Positions 1-10,871 of a stretch of DNA of 64,000 nucleotides are shown here, in pieces. Location: positions 62,001 through 126,000 of the forward strand of contig JAJUHK010000003.1 in assembly GCA_029279945.1 (NCBI GenBank), in the 5' to 3' direction. This DNA is from Pseudidiomarina indica. GTDB lineage: Bacteria; Pseudomonadota; Gammaproteobacteria; Enterobacterales; Alteromonadaceae. Each line of letters starts with the position of its first letter. Position 1 is the first letter of the stretch. The notes under the pieces are model-generated. The model saw only the letters and a list, made by a program, of their open reading frames with translations, made no database searches and was not told the origin of the DNA. A program made the position numbers and the translations under genes.

Positions 1-1422
<1,422 letters not shown>

Positions 1423-1456
1423 AATATGCTACTCACTTGCTTATTCATTTTTATCG

Positions 1457-4400
1457 TTAGGACGCTTCTGTGAGCGCCACGGCCTCGTCAATATCAACTG
1501 CGACAAGCCGTGATACGCCGGCCTCTTGCATCGTTACCCCGGCTAGGTGCGATGCCATTTCCATTGCAATCTTATTATGGCTTATATAAATAAACTGCAC
1601 TGTTGCCGACATTTCCTCCACCAATCGACAGAACCGACCAACGTTTGCATCATCCAATGGGGCATCAACCTCGTCCAAGAGACAAAACGGAGCTGGGTTT
1701 AAACGAAAAATTGCAAACACCAATGATAAAGCGGTTAGCGCCTTTTCACCACCTGAAAGCAGGTGAATTGTACTATTTTTCTTGCCCGGTGGCCGTGCCA
1801 TGATGGTAACTCCGGTATCAAGAAGGTCGTCATCGGTTAATTCTAAGTAGGCACTGCCACCACCGAATACTTTAGGGAACAGTTCCTGCAAGCCTTGATT
1901 TACAGCATCAAACGTTGCTTTGAATCGTTGCCGTGTCTCCCGATCAATTTTACGGATAGCCGTCTCTAATGTTTCCAAAGAGGCAGTCAGGTCCTCATGT
2001 TGCTGATCGAGGTAAGTCTTGCGCTCGGCCAACACCTCTGCCTCTTCAATAGCGGCTAGATTAATTGCACCTAACCGTTGGACGGCTTGTTGAATCCGCT
2101 CCAATTCAGCGTGCCATTGTTTCTCATTAGCAGATTCCGATAATTGTTCCAGCACAGGTTTAAGCGGTTGTTGCATTTCATCGAGCACCGCTAACACGTG
2201 CCGCGACCGCTCTTGCAAGGTGACCAATTCCATTTGACTACTCTGCAATCGTGCACGAGCTTTATCAATCTGGCTTTGTACACCCTGCGCTCCAGTGCTT
2301 AATTCGCGCAATTGCGTTTCTAACTCACTGACTCGGTTTGCCCATTGTCGCCGTTCGTCATCCACCTGTTCACGTTGCTGGAGCAATTCATCAATTTGCA
2401 ATGCGAGTAGTTCCGCTTGCTCAGGATAGGATTCATCAGGGTGCTGTAAGGTAGCCATTTGTTCCTGCACCAACTCTAACTGTTGCTGTGTACGCTGAAT
2501 CAAGGCCGCCATATGTTGTTGCTGATGATGTAGCTGTTGCATCTGCATCAGCAACTGCTGATGTTGTTGCTGCGCTTGTTCTAAGGCTACACGAGCCTGC
2601 TGGCGTGCGGCAGTGAGCTGTTCACGACGTTGGTGCCAATCTTCTGGTGGTTGCTGCTGTTGTTGTGTCGTAAATAATTCTATTCGTTCAGCAACTTCTA
2701 ACAGTTGTACTTGCAGTGTTTCGCGTTGTTCAACCAAGTCAATCTGTTGCTGCTCAAGCTGGTTTTGGCGCACAAGTAGTTCAGTGTGTTGTTGCTGCTG
2801 CCAATGATACTTCTCTTGCAGACTTGCCAATTGTGCAGCACATTCTCGGTAATCTTGAACAAGCGCCTCACGTTGCTGTTGCAATTGTTCAAGCATCGTT
2901 TTGTGCTCATGTAACTGCTGCTGCCCTTGCATCAATACTTGTTCGAGTTCTGTCAACTCAGCGGTCACCTCAATTAGCTCCTGCTGCAGTGCTAATTGGC
3001 TATCATCCGCCTTCACTTGCGGTGCTTGATAACCGCTTAAACTCCACCATTGACCATCAGGATTAATGGTCGGCTGTTGTGGCAGCACCTGGTCGTTGTT
3101 AACCACTTCAACACAACGGGTTTCGCACAACAGTCCCCAACGTTGTAGCGGCCCTATGACTTGCGCTGCTAAGCTTTCGCTTGCCCCAATCTGTGCTTGT
3201 AGTACCACCAACTTGGCACCTAGGCTGTCGGGCCAATGTGATGGCGCATGGTCAATAACCCATGCGTCAAGCCAAGGAGAAGCAATCTGCTCGATGGCAA
3301 ACTGCCAGTGCGGCTGGCATTGCAATAAGTCGCGTACCTGCCCTAGCGGTTCAATGTGCTGATCAATCAGCCACTGTTTTACTTGGGCTGGCCAATCTTT
3401 GGCTTGTGCGGCTTGTAATAAATGCTGTAACGATGTTTGCCGTCCTAATAATCGTTGCTTACCCTGCTGCAGGTGGTCACGTTGTTCTAATAACTCTTCA
3501 TAGGTTTGTTCAGCAGCACTGACAGCTGCTTGGCTATCACTCAGTGCTTGTTGCAGTTGCTGTTGCCGTTGTTCGAGTTCATACAATCGCTGCTGTGCTT
3601 CTGCGTCGGTGAACTGCTGTTGTTGCTGTAACACAGTAACCAATTCATGCTCAATACGGGCTAGGTCGTCCTGCGTACGTTGGAGCTGGTGCTCGAGCTG
3701 CTGACGTTGCATCAGCACCTGCTGCAATTCCTCACGCTGGCGTTGCTGCGCATCTAAATAACGTTGATAGCCGTCTTGCCACTGCAACCAAGCGGCTTCT
3801 TGTTCTTCAAAATCAGTCTGTAATATCGCCAGCCGATGCGCTTCCTGATCTAAATCGGGCTGGAGCACTTCCTGCTGCTGCACCAATTCTTGTTGCTGCT
3901 CTTGATCGTGATGTAGTGTTTGCTGTAACTGTGATAATTCTGCCTGGAGTTGAGCGCGGCGTTGTTGCTGTTGTTGATGTTGTTGTTGAACCGATTGCAA
4001 CTCATGTTCACGACGGGTCAAATCGTTGCCGAGTTGATAGAACCGCTGTTGTATTGCATCGAGTTGTTCTTTGGCAGTGGTGATTTGCTCGCGTAACTCA
4101 ATCGTACCACGTTCACTACCACGTTGTTCGGCAATCCAACGTTCTAACTCGGCTTCTTGTTGTTGAATGGCAGCACGAACTTGTGTTGCTTGTTGTTCAT
4201 GCGCAAGCCACCGCAGCGCCTGCAATTCAGCTTTATACTTACGCTCTTGGGTCTTCAGTTCTTTATAGCGGCGTGCCGCTGCTGCTTGCCGTTGGAGTTT
4301 TTCAAGTTGGCTGCCTAACTCATCACGAACATCAGATAACCGATCTAAGTTATCCCGTGTCGTTTGAATACGCTGTTCGGTTTCGCGGCGCCGTTCTTTA

Positions 4401-4918
4401 TATTTTGAAATGCCTGCGGCTTCCTCAATAAAAACCCGTAATTCTTGCGGTTTCGATTCGATCAGCCGAGAAATCATGCCTTGCTCAATAATGGCATAGC
4501 TACGTGGCCCAAGACCGGTTCCGAGAAATAGATCGGTAATATCTCGACGGCGACATTTGGTTTGGTTGAGATAGTAATCAGAGCGACCATCGCGGGTAAC
4601 AACACGCTTTACTGATATTTCGGCATAGTTACTATATTCGCCTTGGATACGCCCAGAACTGTTATCAAAAACCAGTTCAACGCTGGCTTGAGAAACTGGT
4701 TTACGAGTACTTGAGCCGTTAAAAATAACGTCGGTCATGGCATCGCCGCGCAGGTTTTTTGCTGAGCTTTCACCCAGCACCCAACGCACCGCATCAATGA
4801 CGTTCGACTTGCCACAACCATTGGGACCAACCACACACGTCATTTGGTGCGGGAATGGTACTTTTGTGACATCGACAAACGATTTAAAACCAGCAAGCTT
4901 GATGTATTTAAGGCGCAT
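1457..4918 (-). CDS. smc: Chromosome segregation ATPase Smc
   Basis: Smc forms the ATP-driven ring that condenses and segregates chromosomes with ScpA and ScpB, both encoded at 42-43.5 kb. The 1153-residue protein has a Walker A motif (GPNGCGKSN, about residues 32-40), two long coiled coils around a hinge near the middle, the ABC signature LSGGEKALTALS and Walker B CLLDEVDAPLDD close to the C terminus. The coiled coils are strikingly glutamine-rich, with several runs of four to six Q. Having SMC-ScpAB in place of MukBEF places the organism outside Enterobacterales and Vibrionales. The ATG opens on MRLKYIKLAGFKSF, the canonical start. Confidence 0.97.
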   Translation of the reverse strand: MRLKYIKLAGFKSFVDVTKVPFPHQMTCVVGPNGCGKSNVIDAVRWVLGESSAKNLRGDAMTDVIFNGSSTRKPVSQASVELVFDNSSGRIQGEYSNYAEISVKRVVTRDGRSDYYLNQTKCRRRDITDLFLGTGLGPRSYAIIEQGMISRLIESKPQELRVFIEEAAGISKYKERRRETEQRIQTTRDNLDRLSDVRDELGSQLEKLQRQAAAARRYKELKTQERKYKAELQALRWLAHEQQATQVRAAIQQQEAELERWIAEQRGSERGTIELREQITTAKEQLDAIQQRFYQLGNDLTRREHELQSVQQQHQQQQQRRAQLQAELSQLQQTLHHDQEQQQELVQQQEVLQPDLDQEAHRLAILQTDFEEQEAAWLQWQDGYQRYLDAQQRQREELQQVLMQRQQLEHQLQRTQDDLARIEHELVTVLQQQQQFTDAEAQQRLYELEQRQQQLQQALSDSQAAVSAAEQTYEELLEQRDHLQQGKQRLLGRQTSLQHLLQAAQAKDWPAQVKQWLIDQHIEPLGQVRDLLQCQPHWQFAIEQIASPWLDAWVIDHAPSHWPDSLGAKLVVLQAQIGASESLAAQVIGPLQRWGLLCETRCVEVVNNDQVLPQQPTINPDGQWWSLSGYQAPQVKADDSQLALQQELIEVTAELTELEQVLMQGQQQLHEHKTMLEQLQQQREALVQDYRECAAQLASLQEKYHWQQQQHTELLVRQNQLEQQQIDLVEQRETLQVQLLEVAERIELFTTQQQQQPPEDWHQRREQLTAARQQARVALEQAQQQHQQLLMQMQQLHHQQQHMAALIQRTQQQLELVQEQMATLQHPDESYPEQAELLALQIDELLQQREQVDDERRQWANRVSELETQLRELSTGAQGVQSQIDKARARLQSSQMELVTLQERSRHVLAVLDEMQQPLKPVLEQLSESANEKQWHAELERIQQAVQRLGAINLAAIEEAEVLAERKTYLDQQHEDLTASLETLETAIRKIDRETRQRFKATFDAVNQGLQELFPKVFGGGSAYLELTDDDLLDTGVTIMARPPGKKNSTIHLLSGGEKALTALSLVFAIFRLNPAPFCLLDEVDAPLDDANVGRFCRLVEEMSATVQFIYISHNKIAMEMASHLAGVTMQEAGVSRLVAVDIDEAVALTEAS

Positions 4919-5045
4919 TTATAGTCGTTATCGTATAGCTACCAATAATGAAAACCATCTTGTTGATGAACAAGTTGACATTATCAGATAAATTGAGTTT
5001 TTGTAATAGCTTTACATAATCTATCCATTTCTCATAGGAATTCTC

Positions 5046-5792
5046 ATGCATCGAGTTCATGCGTTTGGTGGTACATACGTCAGTCGCGGAATTGAGTTAG
5101 CGTTTCAACCTGGGTTGCGCCGCTACGTTTTTATTCCATTACTCATCAACATACTGCTGTTTAGCGTCGCTATCTACTACTCATTCCATTATTTAGCAAA
5201 GGGAGTCGATGCTATCATTGCTTGGTTACCCAGTTATTTAACGTGGATCGAGCTGATTATTTGGCCCTTGGCGATCATCACGATATTACTGGTGGTGGCA
5301 CTCACCTTTACCAGTATCGCTAACCTTATCGCCGCACCATTTAACAGCTTATTGGCTGAGCAAGTGGAAATTCGATTAACCGGTGTGCCAGCGGTTGATG
5401 GTGGTATTCGCGGAGTTATTCGGGATATTCCACGCATACTATTGCGGGAAGGGCAGAAGATTATCTACATTATCCCACGCTTCATCGGGTTCGGGTTGTT
5501 ACTGTTATTTCTCCCTTTCATTGGTCAATTGTTGTGGTTTTTGTTCGGAGGCTGGATCATGACCATCCAATATGCTGATTATGCGTTTGACAACCATAAA
5601 GTGCCATTCAAAACCATGCGTCAGCAACTGTGGCACCATTCAGGTAAAAGCCTATCGTTCGGGTGCATCGTAGCAGTACTCACAAGTTTGCCGATTATCA
5701 ACTTATTACTCATTCCTATTGCCGTCTGTGGTGCTACGGCAATGTGGGTTGATCACTTCAAAACGAATACTGAAATAGTGCTCAAAAACTAA
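5046..5792 (+). CDS. cysZ: Sulfate transporter CysZ
   Basis: CysZ is an inner-membrane protein that imports sulfate for cysteine synthesis. The 248-residue sequence has the family length and long hydrophobic segments (about residues 25-48, 63-100, 140-175 and 200-230). The family-typical N terminus GGTYVSRGIELAFQPGLRRYVFIPLLIN is visible, as is the ANLIAAPFNSLLAEQVE stretch. An AGGA Shine-Dalgarno lies 6 nt before the ATG. It is divergent from smc. CysB, the usual activator of sulfur genes, is encoded about 9 kb away, but I did not identify a CysB site in the short upstream region. Confidence 0.93.
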   Translation: MHRVHAFGGTYVSRGIELAFQPGLRRYVFIPLLINILLFSVAIYYSFHYLAKGVDAIIAWLPSYLTWIELIIWPLAIITILLVVALTFTSIANLIAAPFNSLLAEQVEIRLTGVPAVDGGIRGVIRDIPRILLREGQKIIYIIPRFIGFGLLLLFLPFIGQLLWFLFGGWIMTIQYADYAFDNHKVPFKTMRQQLWHHSGKSLSFGCIVAVLTSLPIINLLLIPIAVCGATAMWVDHFKTNTEIVLKN

Positions 5793-5841
5793 AGCGTGAT
5801 ATAATTTTCCCTCGAAAATTAAGCCATCACCCGAGCGTACT

Positions 5842-7197
5842 ATGACTGTCGAAAATTATACCCCTACCTCTAGCCAACCATCAGCTGCTGCCCGAATTGG
5901 CTTTGTCAGTTTGGGATGCCCCAAAAACCTCGTTGACTCAGAACGAATTCTTACCCAATTACGAACCGAAGGGTACGACATTGTTAACCATTATCATGAT
6001 GCCGATTTAGTGATCGTAAATACCTGTGGATTTATTGATTCTGCGGTACAAGAATCGCTGGATGCTATCGGTGAGGCGTTACATGAAAATGGTAAAGTTA
6101 TCGTCACAGGATGCTTAGGTGCCAAAGATGATGAGATTCGTGAAGTGCATCCTAACGTTCTCGCGATCACCGGTCCGCATGCTTATGAAGAAGTGATGGG
6201 CTACGTCCATCAATACGTTCCGAAGCCTAAACAAATTCCATTTGGTAACCTCGTGCCAGATACCGGCGTAAAATTAACCCCACGCCATTTTGCCTATTTA
6301 AAAATCTCTGAAGGTTGCAACCATCGTTGCACATTTTGCATTATTCCTTCGATGCGGGGCGATTTAATCAGCCGTCCCATTGGGGATGTACTCAATGAAG
6401 CACAGCGCTTAGCTAACGCGGGCGTTAAAGAGTTGTTGATTATCTCCCAAGATACCAGTGCATACGGTGTTGATGTCAAACATAAAACTGGGTTCTGGGA
6501 TGGTCAGCCCGTTAAAACCAGTATGTCCGCATTGTGTGAAGCTTTGGGCAAGTTGGGCATTTGGGTTCGATTGCATTATGTTTATCCATATTCAAGTGTG
6601 GATGACGTTATTCCGTTAATGGCAGCTGGGAAAATCCTTCCCTATTTAGATATTCCATTACAGCACGCCAATCAGCGTATTCTCAAATTGATGAAGCGCC
6701 CTGGTTCTGCTGAGCGCACCTTAGAGCGGATCCGTAAATGGCGAGAAATATGTCCAGATCTAACCATTCGCAGTACGTTTATTGTTGGTTTCCCGGGCGA
6801 AACCGACGCGGAGTTTGAAGAACTGTTACAGTTCTTACGCGACGCCCAGCTCGATCGTGTTGGCTGTTTCACCTATTCTGACGTGGAAGGGGCAAAAGCA
6901 AATGAGTTGCCAGATCCAGTGCCAGAACACGTGAAACAGGAACGCTACGCACGCTTCATGGAAGTGCAGCAAGAGATTAGCGCTGCTCGCTTACAAGCTA
7001 AAATTGGCTGCACATTGACCGTACTTATTGATGAAGTTGATGATGAAGGCGCTATTGGCCGAAGCTATGCAGATGCTCCTGAAATCGACGGTCTAGTCTA
7101 CTTAAATGGTGCAACCAATGTGAAACCTGGTGAGTTCGTACAAGTGCTTATTGAGCATGCTGACGAGTACGACTTATGGGGAACCATTACACCGTAG
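5842..7197 (+). CDS. rimO: Ribosomal protein S12 methylthiotransferase RimO
   Basis: RimO is a radical-SAM enzyme that methylthiolates the conserved aspartate of ribosomal protein S12. The 451-residue protein shows the UPF0004 N-terminal domain ([15 protein letters not shown], with cluster cysteines also in VNTCGF and VTGCLG), the radical-SAM motif CNHRCTFC (CxxxCxxC), [15 protein letters not shown] which separates RimO from MiaB, and a C-terminal TRAM domain. It sits 49 bp after cysZ. A TATAAT hexamer in that gap could give it its own promoter. A strong terminator follows. Confidence 0.96.
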   Translation: MTVENYTPTSSQPSAAARIGFVSLGCPKNLVDSERILTQLRTEGYDIVNHYHDADLVIVNTCGFIDSAVQESLDAIGEALHENGKVIVTGCLGAKDDEIREVHPNVLAITGPHAYEEVMGYVHQYVPKPKQIPFGNLVPDTGVKLTPRHFAYLKISEGCNHRCTFCIIPSMRGDLISRPIGDVLNEAQRLANAGVKELLIISQDTSAYGVDVKHKTGFWDGQPVKTSMSALCEALGKLGIWVRLHYVYPYSSVDDVIPLMAAGKILPYLDIPLQHANQRILKLMKRPGSAERTLERIRKWREICPDLTIRSTFIVGFPGETDAEFEELLQFLRDAQLDRVGCFTYSDVEGAKANELPDPVPEHVKQERYARFMEVQQEISAARLQAKIGCTLTVLIDEVDDEGAIGRSYADAPEIDGLVYLNGATNVKPGEFVQVLIEHADEYDLWGTITP

Positions 7198-7222
7198 AGT
7201 TAACCAGCTGTCCGCTTCATTA

Positions 7223-7255
7223 AACCTCACATGACCATGCTATGTGAGGTTTTTT
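7223..7255 (+). terminator. Intrinsic terminator of rimO
   Basis: A perfect 10-bp stem (AACCTCACAT / ATGTGAGGTT) with a 9-nt loop is followed by a T-run, 26 bp after the rimO stop. It is positioned to end the cysZ-rimO transcript before the rnk leader. Confidence 0.85.
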
Positions 7256-7257
7256 GC

Positions 7258-7285
7258 TTGCCTTTATTTTTCCTGTCACTATTAT
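7258..7285 (+). promoter_or_regulatory. Putative sigma-70 promoter of rnk
   Basis: TTGCCT and TATTAT are separated by 16 nt, immediately after the rimO terminator. Transcription from here would begin near 7292 and give a leader of about 200 nt before rnk. The call rests on hexamer match and position only. Confidence 0.45.
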
Positions 7286-7310
7286 AAAGAAAGATTAACA
7301 CGAGGATATT

Positions 7311-7364
7311 ATGCTAAGTTTCACAAGCAAGCATACGATTACATCTCTAACCTTACCTCATTAA
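7311..7364 (+). CDS. Possible 17-codon leader peptide upstream of rnk
   Basis: A short reading frame (MLSFTSKHTITSLTLPH) too small for the ORF track begins with ATG 4 nt after GAGGA, a good ribosome-binding site. Its stop codon abuts a strong hairpin. The position inside the long predicted rnk leader suggests a regulatory uORF. There is no obvious run of one amino-acid codon as in classical attenuators, so coding is only a possibility. Confidence 0.25.
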   Translation: MLSFTSKHTITSLTLPH

Positions 7365-7390
7365 GCCGGGCGTAGTCGGATACGTCCGGC
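7365..7390 (+). other. Hairpin in the rnk leader
   Basis: GCCGGGCGTA and TACGTCCGGC pair over 10 bp (one G-U) around a 6-nt loop. It starts at the base after the stop codon of the candidate leader peptide. No T-run follows, so it is not an intrinsic terminator. A structural or regulatory role in the rnk 5' UTR is inferred. Confidence 0.5.
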
Positions 7391-7496
7391 GCGTTTGGTT
7401 GCTTCAGCAAGTATAAAATCCCTATAACTTTACGTGATTCAGAATTCAACGACTGAAGTTTTGAGCATTGTTGTTAGCTTCGAGAGAGTTTGATAC

Positions 7497-7880
7497 ATGG
7501 AACAAAAACCAGAAATTATTATTACAAAAAGTGATTTGGCACAAATTGAAGCGTTGTTAGCTTCAACGAAACCATTACCTGATTCAGCCGATGCGTTGGA
7601 AGGTGAGTTAGCGCGCGCAACTGTCGTTGCTAATGATCAACTACCAGCAAATGTGGTCGCCATTGGTAGTGAAGTGACGTTTAAAATTATTGCCACCGGC
7701 GCAACCTTTACAAAAGTACTTTGTTTGCCCCACGAAGTTGCATCAGTGGAAGGCGGTATTTCAGTATTTGCACCAATTGGCACTGCTATTTTAGGCTTGT
7801 CTGAAGGGCAACAAATTGATTGGGATAGTCCCCGCGGGCAACAGCGTATAGAAATCATTAAGGTAGCGCACCAAGATTAA
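7497..7880 (+). CDS. rnk: Rnk-type regulator of nucleoside diphosphate kinase (GreA/GreB C-terminal fold)
   Basis: Rnk proteins have a short N-terminal helical hairpin followed by a GreA-like FKBP domain. They bind RNA polymerase and were named for affecting nucleoside diphosphate kinase levels. The 127-residue sequence matches the plan: EIIITKSDLAQIEALL at the N terminus, then VVAIGSEVTFK and ISVFAPIGTAILGLSEGQQIDW in the C-terminal domain. The acidic tip of the coiled coil in Gre factors is absent, so a transcript-cleavage role is unlikely. It is preceded by an unusually long leader and followed by a hairpin shared with rmuC. Confidence 0.82.
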   Translation: MEQKPEIIITKSDLAQIEALLASTKPLPDSADALEGELARATVVANDQLPANVVAIGSEVTFKIIATGATFTKVLCLPHEVASVEGGISVFAPIGTAILGLSEGQQIDWDSPRGQQRIEIIKVAHQD

Positions 7881-7891
7881 AGTGCGCTACC
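7862..7891. other. Perfect stem-loop at the rnk/rmuC convergent junction
   Basis: GGTAGCGCAC and GTGCGCTACC form a perfect 10-bp stem with a 10-nt loop that contains the rnk stop codon. Neither strand has a U-run after it. It probably limits read-through or protects 3' ends for both convergent genes, but it is not a textbook terminator. Confidence 0.5.
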
Positions 7892-7901
7892 AATACTGTT
7901 G

Positions 7902-9218
7902 TTAGTCACCGTCAGAGTCATCATTTTCTAATAGTTTACGATCAATTTGCTTGGTTGATTGAACCCCAAGCTTACGAAACCGCTCCACTCGCCGAACGAG
8001 GTTGCCACGCCCCGTAGATAGCTTATTGAGAGCTCCGTCATAGTGCTTTCGGACAGTTTCTAGTGACTGTCCGATGCGTTGTAAGTCTTCAACAAAACCC
8101 ACAAACTTATCATAAAGATTGGCTGCCTCATCAGCAATGGTTTGAGCGTTTTGGTTTTGATATTCGTATTGCCAAATATTATTTACGGTTCGCAATGCAA
8201 CTAATAAATTCGTCGGGCTTACCAACATAATATTGTTATCCAAAGCCAAACGGATCAGCTCTGGATCCCGGTCAACTGCAAGTAAAAAAGCAGGCTCAAT
8301 TGGAATAAACATCAACACGTAATCCAAGGTACGGATGCCATCAAGTTGTTGATAGTTTTTCTTTCCTAATCCTTTGATGTGCTGCCGTAATGAGTTCACA
8401 TGTTCATTGAGTGCTTGTTCTCGAGTAACCTCATCATCACTATTAAAGTAGCGCTCATAGGCTTGCAACGATACTTTAGAATCAATCACGACATCTTTAT
8501 TATTAGGCAAGTGAACTATTACATCCGGTTTAAAGGTTCGCCCCTCCGTATCTTTATGATGCGCTTGAGTATGGTATTCATGCCCCTCACGTAATCCAGA
8601 TTGTTTGAGGATACGTTCAAGCACAACTTCACCCCATGCACCTTGGGTTTTAGTGTCCCCCTTTAGCGCCCGTGTTAACGCTTCTGCTTCAGCCGCCATT
8701 TGTTGATTCAGTTCACGCAGTGAATTAACTTGAGCACTCAACTCTGAACGTTGCTTAAGCTCCTCAGTATATTGCTGTGTGACTTGTTGTTTGAATGCAT
8801 CAAGCTGCTGTTTGAATGGAGCTAAGGTTACTTCGAGCGTTTGTTTGCTAGCAGCTTGCAAACGCTCCGACTTTTGCTCAAAGATGTGTTGTGCGAGACG
8901 CTCAAATTCTTGTTTTAATCGCTCTTCACTACGTTCAAGAAGCTGTTGTTTTTCTGCTGCGCTTTCGAGCTTGGCAGATAACTCTGCTCGAACTGCAGCA
9001 TATTCGGCCTGTAACTTACTATAGTCAGTTTGCCACTGATGCGTAAGACGTTCCTGCGCTTGCAATCGCTCAATTAAATCTGCCCGAACTTGCTCATGCT
9101 GTGCTAGTTCTTGCTGCAATAAACGGCTACGCTGGCGAGCCAAAATACTGGCTACCCCGCCAGCGATTACTGCCGTCACTATGACGACAGCAAGCCATCC
9201 CCATAAACTATACATCAC
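7902..9218 (-). CDS. rmuC: DNA recombination protein RmuC
   Basis: RmuC is a predicted membrane-anchored nuclease-fold protein that limits inversions at short inverted repeats. The 438-residue sequence has an N-terminal transmembrane helix (about residues 5-25), a long coiled coil (about 28-180) and the conserved C-terminal domain with GDTKTQGAWGEVVLERIL, KPDVIVHLP, VVIDSKVSL and DYVLMFIPIEPAF. Its start overlaps the 3' end of the fumarase gene by 11 bp, so the two are cotranscribed. An alternative ATG lies one codon downstream. Confidence 0.93.
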   Translation of the reverse strand: MMYSLWGWLAVVIVTAVIAGGVASILARQRSRLLQQELAQHEQVRADLIERLQAQERLTHQWQTDYSKLQAEYAAVRAELSAKLESAAEKQQLLERSEERLKQEFERLAQHIFEQKSERLQAASKQTLEVTLAPFKQQLDAFKQQVTQQYTEELKQRSELSAQVNSLRELNQQMAAEAEALTRALKGDTKTQGAWGEVVLERILKQSGLREGHEYHTQAHHKDTEGRTFKPDVIVHLPNNKDVVIDSKVSLQAYERYFNSDDEVTREQALNEHVNSLRQHIKGLGKKNYQQLDGIRTLDYVLMFIPIEPAFLLAVDRDPELIRLALDNNIMLVSPTNLLVALRTVNNIWQYEYQNQNAQTIADEAANLYDKFVGFVEDLQRIGQSLETVRKHYDGALNKLSTGRGNLVRRVERFRKLGVQSTKQIDRKLLENDDSDGD

Positions 9219-10719
9219 TGCCTTCCAGCTTTAATCGCCAAATTGCCGGCCCAGTTTCGTGGGCGTTATCGCCAGTGCTATCTACAGCAACTGTTACTGG
9301 CATATCTTCAACTTCAAACTCATAAATGGCTTCCATACCCAAATCCTCAAAGCCTACCACGCGTGCTTTCTTAATAGCTTTGGCAACGAGGTACGCAGCA
9401 CCTCCCACAGCCATTAAATATACTGCCTTGTGTTTTTTTATGCTTTCCACAGCAGCTGGACCGCGTTCTGCTTTACCGATCATTCCTAAAATGCCTGTTT
9501 GTTCTAGCATCATATCGGTAAATTTATCCATCCGCGTTGCTGTCGTTGGGCCGGCAGGCCCAACTGCTTCATCACCAATTGGATCAACCGGGCCTACGTA
9601 ATAGATAAACTTATTTGTAAAGTCGACGGGTAGCTGTTCACCACGCTCGAGCATGTCTTTAATCCGCTTATGTGCAGCATCACGCCCCGTTAACATCTTA
9701 CCGCTTAGTAAAATTGTTTCACCGGTTTTCCATGTCTCGATATCTGCTTGCGTGACCGTATCTAAATTCACTCGGCGTGCGTCATCACCCAGTTCAAATG
9801 TGATATCCGGCCAATCCGATAAGCGCGGCGGCTGCAAATCAGCTGGGCCTGAACCATCCAATGTAAAATGAACGTGACGCGTTGCGGCACAATTAGGAAT
9901 AAGGGTAACTGGCTTTGACGCCGCATGTGTTGGTGCGGATTTAATTTTCACATCCATCACCGTAGTGACACCACCAAGGCCTTGGGCGCCGATGCCTAAC
10001 TTATTCACTCGATGATAAATTTCTAACCGCAACTCTTCTTCAGCAGTTTGTGGCCCTCGCGCCAGCAGTTCCTGAATGTCCACTGGCTCCATGAGTGCTT
10101 CTTTTGCTAACACTGCTGACTTCTCGGCAGTACCACCAATACCCAATCCAATCATACCAGGTGGGCACCAGCCGGCCCCCAGCTTCGGCATGGTTTCAAC
10201 AACCCAGTCAGCAATACTATCACTTGGATTTAGCATCACCATCTTAGCCTTGTTTTCTGAACCACCCCCTTTAGCAGCAATCATTACTTCCACTTGATCA
10301 CCGGGAACCATGTCTATATGCACAACTGATGGTGTGTTATCACCTGTATTTTTCCGAACTCCAGCAGGATCTGCCACGATTGACGCTCGTAATGGGTTAT
10401 CTGGATTCAAGTAGGCTCGACGCGTTCCTTCGTCAACCATTTGCTGTACAGTCAGGTCAGTTTTATCCCACTGTACACCCATTCCAATTTTCACAAAGCA
10501 AGTTACGATTCCGGTATCTTGGCAAATCGGGCGATGCCCGTGGGCAGCCATTCGTGAGTTAGTTAGCACTTGTGCAATAGCATTTTTAGCGGCATCACTT
10601 TCTTCTCGATGGTAGGCAGTTTCAAGCGCCTTCACGAAATCTATCGGGTGATAATAAGAAATGTACTGCAATGCGTCTGCAATGCTATCAATAAAGTCTG
10701 CCTGACGAATAATAGCCAT
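9208..10719 (-). CDS. Class I (iron-sulfur) fumarate hydratase
   Basis: Class I fumarases interconvert fumarate and malate in the TCA cycle with an oxygen-sensitive [4Fe-4S] cluster. The protein is 503 residues from the chosen ATG and carries the three cluster cysteine contexts ICQDTGI (about C66), GWCPPGMIG and PNCAATRHVHF. The C-terminal beta domain contains VGPAGPTTATRMDKF. I moved the start 27 nt downstream of the ORF track (which uses an upstream non-SD start) because GAGG lies 6 nt before this ATG and MAIIRQADF matches the family N terminus. It is shorter than E. coli FumA (548 aa) and resembles the roughly 505-residue pseudomonad type. Confidence 0.9.
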   Translation of the reverse strand: MAIIRQADFIDSIADALQYISYYHPIDFVKALETAYHREESDAAKNAIAQVLTNSRMAAHGHRPICQDTGIVTCFVKIGMGVQWDKTDLTVQQMVDEGTRRAYLNPDNPLRASIVADPAGVRKNTGDNTPSVVHIDMVPGDQVEVMIAAKGGGSENKAKMVMLNPSDSIADWVVETMPKLGAGWCPPGMIGLGIGGTAEKSAVLAKEALMEPVDIQELLARGPQTAEEELRLEIYHRVNKLGIGAQGLGGVTTVMDVKIKSAPTHAASKPVTLIPNCAATRHVHFTLDGSGPADLQPPRLSDWPDITFELGDDARRVNLDTVTQADIETWKTGETILLSGKMLTGRDAAHKRIKDMLERGEQLPVDFTNKFIYYVGPVDPIGDEAVGPAGPTTATRMDKFTDMMLEQTGILGMIGKAERGPAAVESIKKHKAVYLMAVGGAAYLVAKAIKKARVVGFEDLGMEAIYEFEVEDMPVTVAVDSTGDNAHETGPAIWRLKLEGSDV

Positions 10720-10871
10720 GAATACCTCGGACGTAACTGGAATCAAAATTTACATAGAATAAATGAATGTGGCTATCATAGCGTTTTGTCACTGATCTGA
10801 CTAGTTTCTAGGGTCATTATCACGCACCTTTATGCTATGCTGACAGTGAAAAAGAAAATGGAGTCTTTGCT

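Noticed and set aside
2613-3522. Plus-strand ORFs within smc, some of over 100 codons
   Set aside because: They are cysteine- or alanine-rich reflections of the Q-rich coiled-coil codons and have no domain resemblance or ribosome-binding site.
4959-4974. CTTGTTGATGAACAAG dyad between smc and cysZ
   Set aside because: A 6-bp arm dyad is expected by chance at this scale and matches no operator I know.
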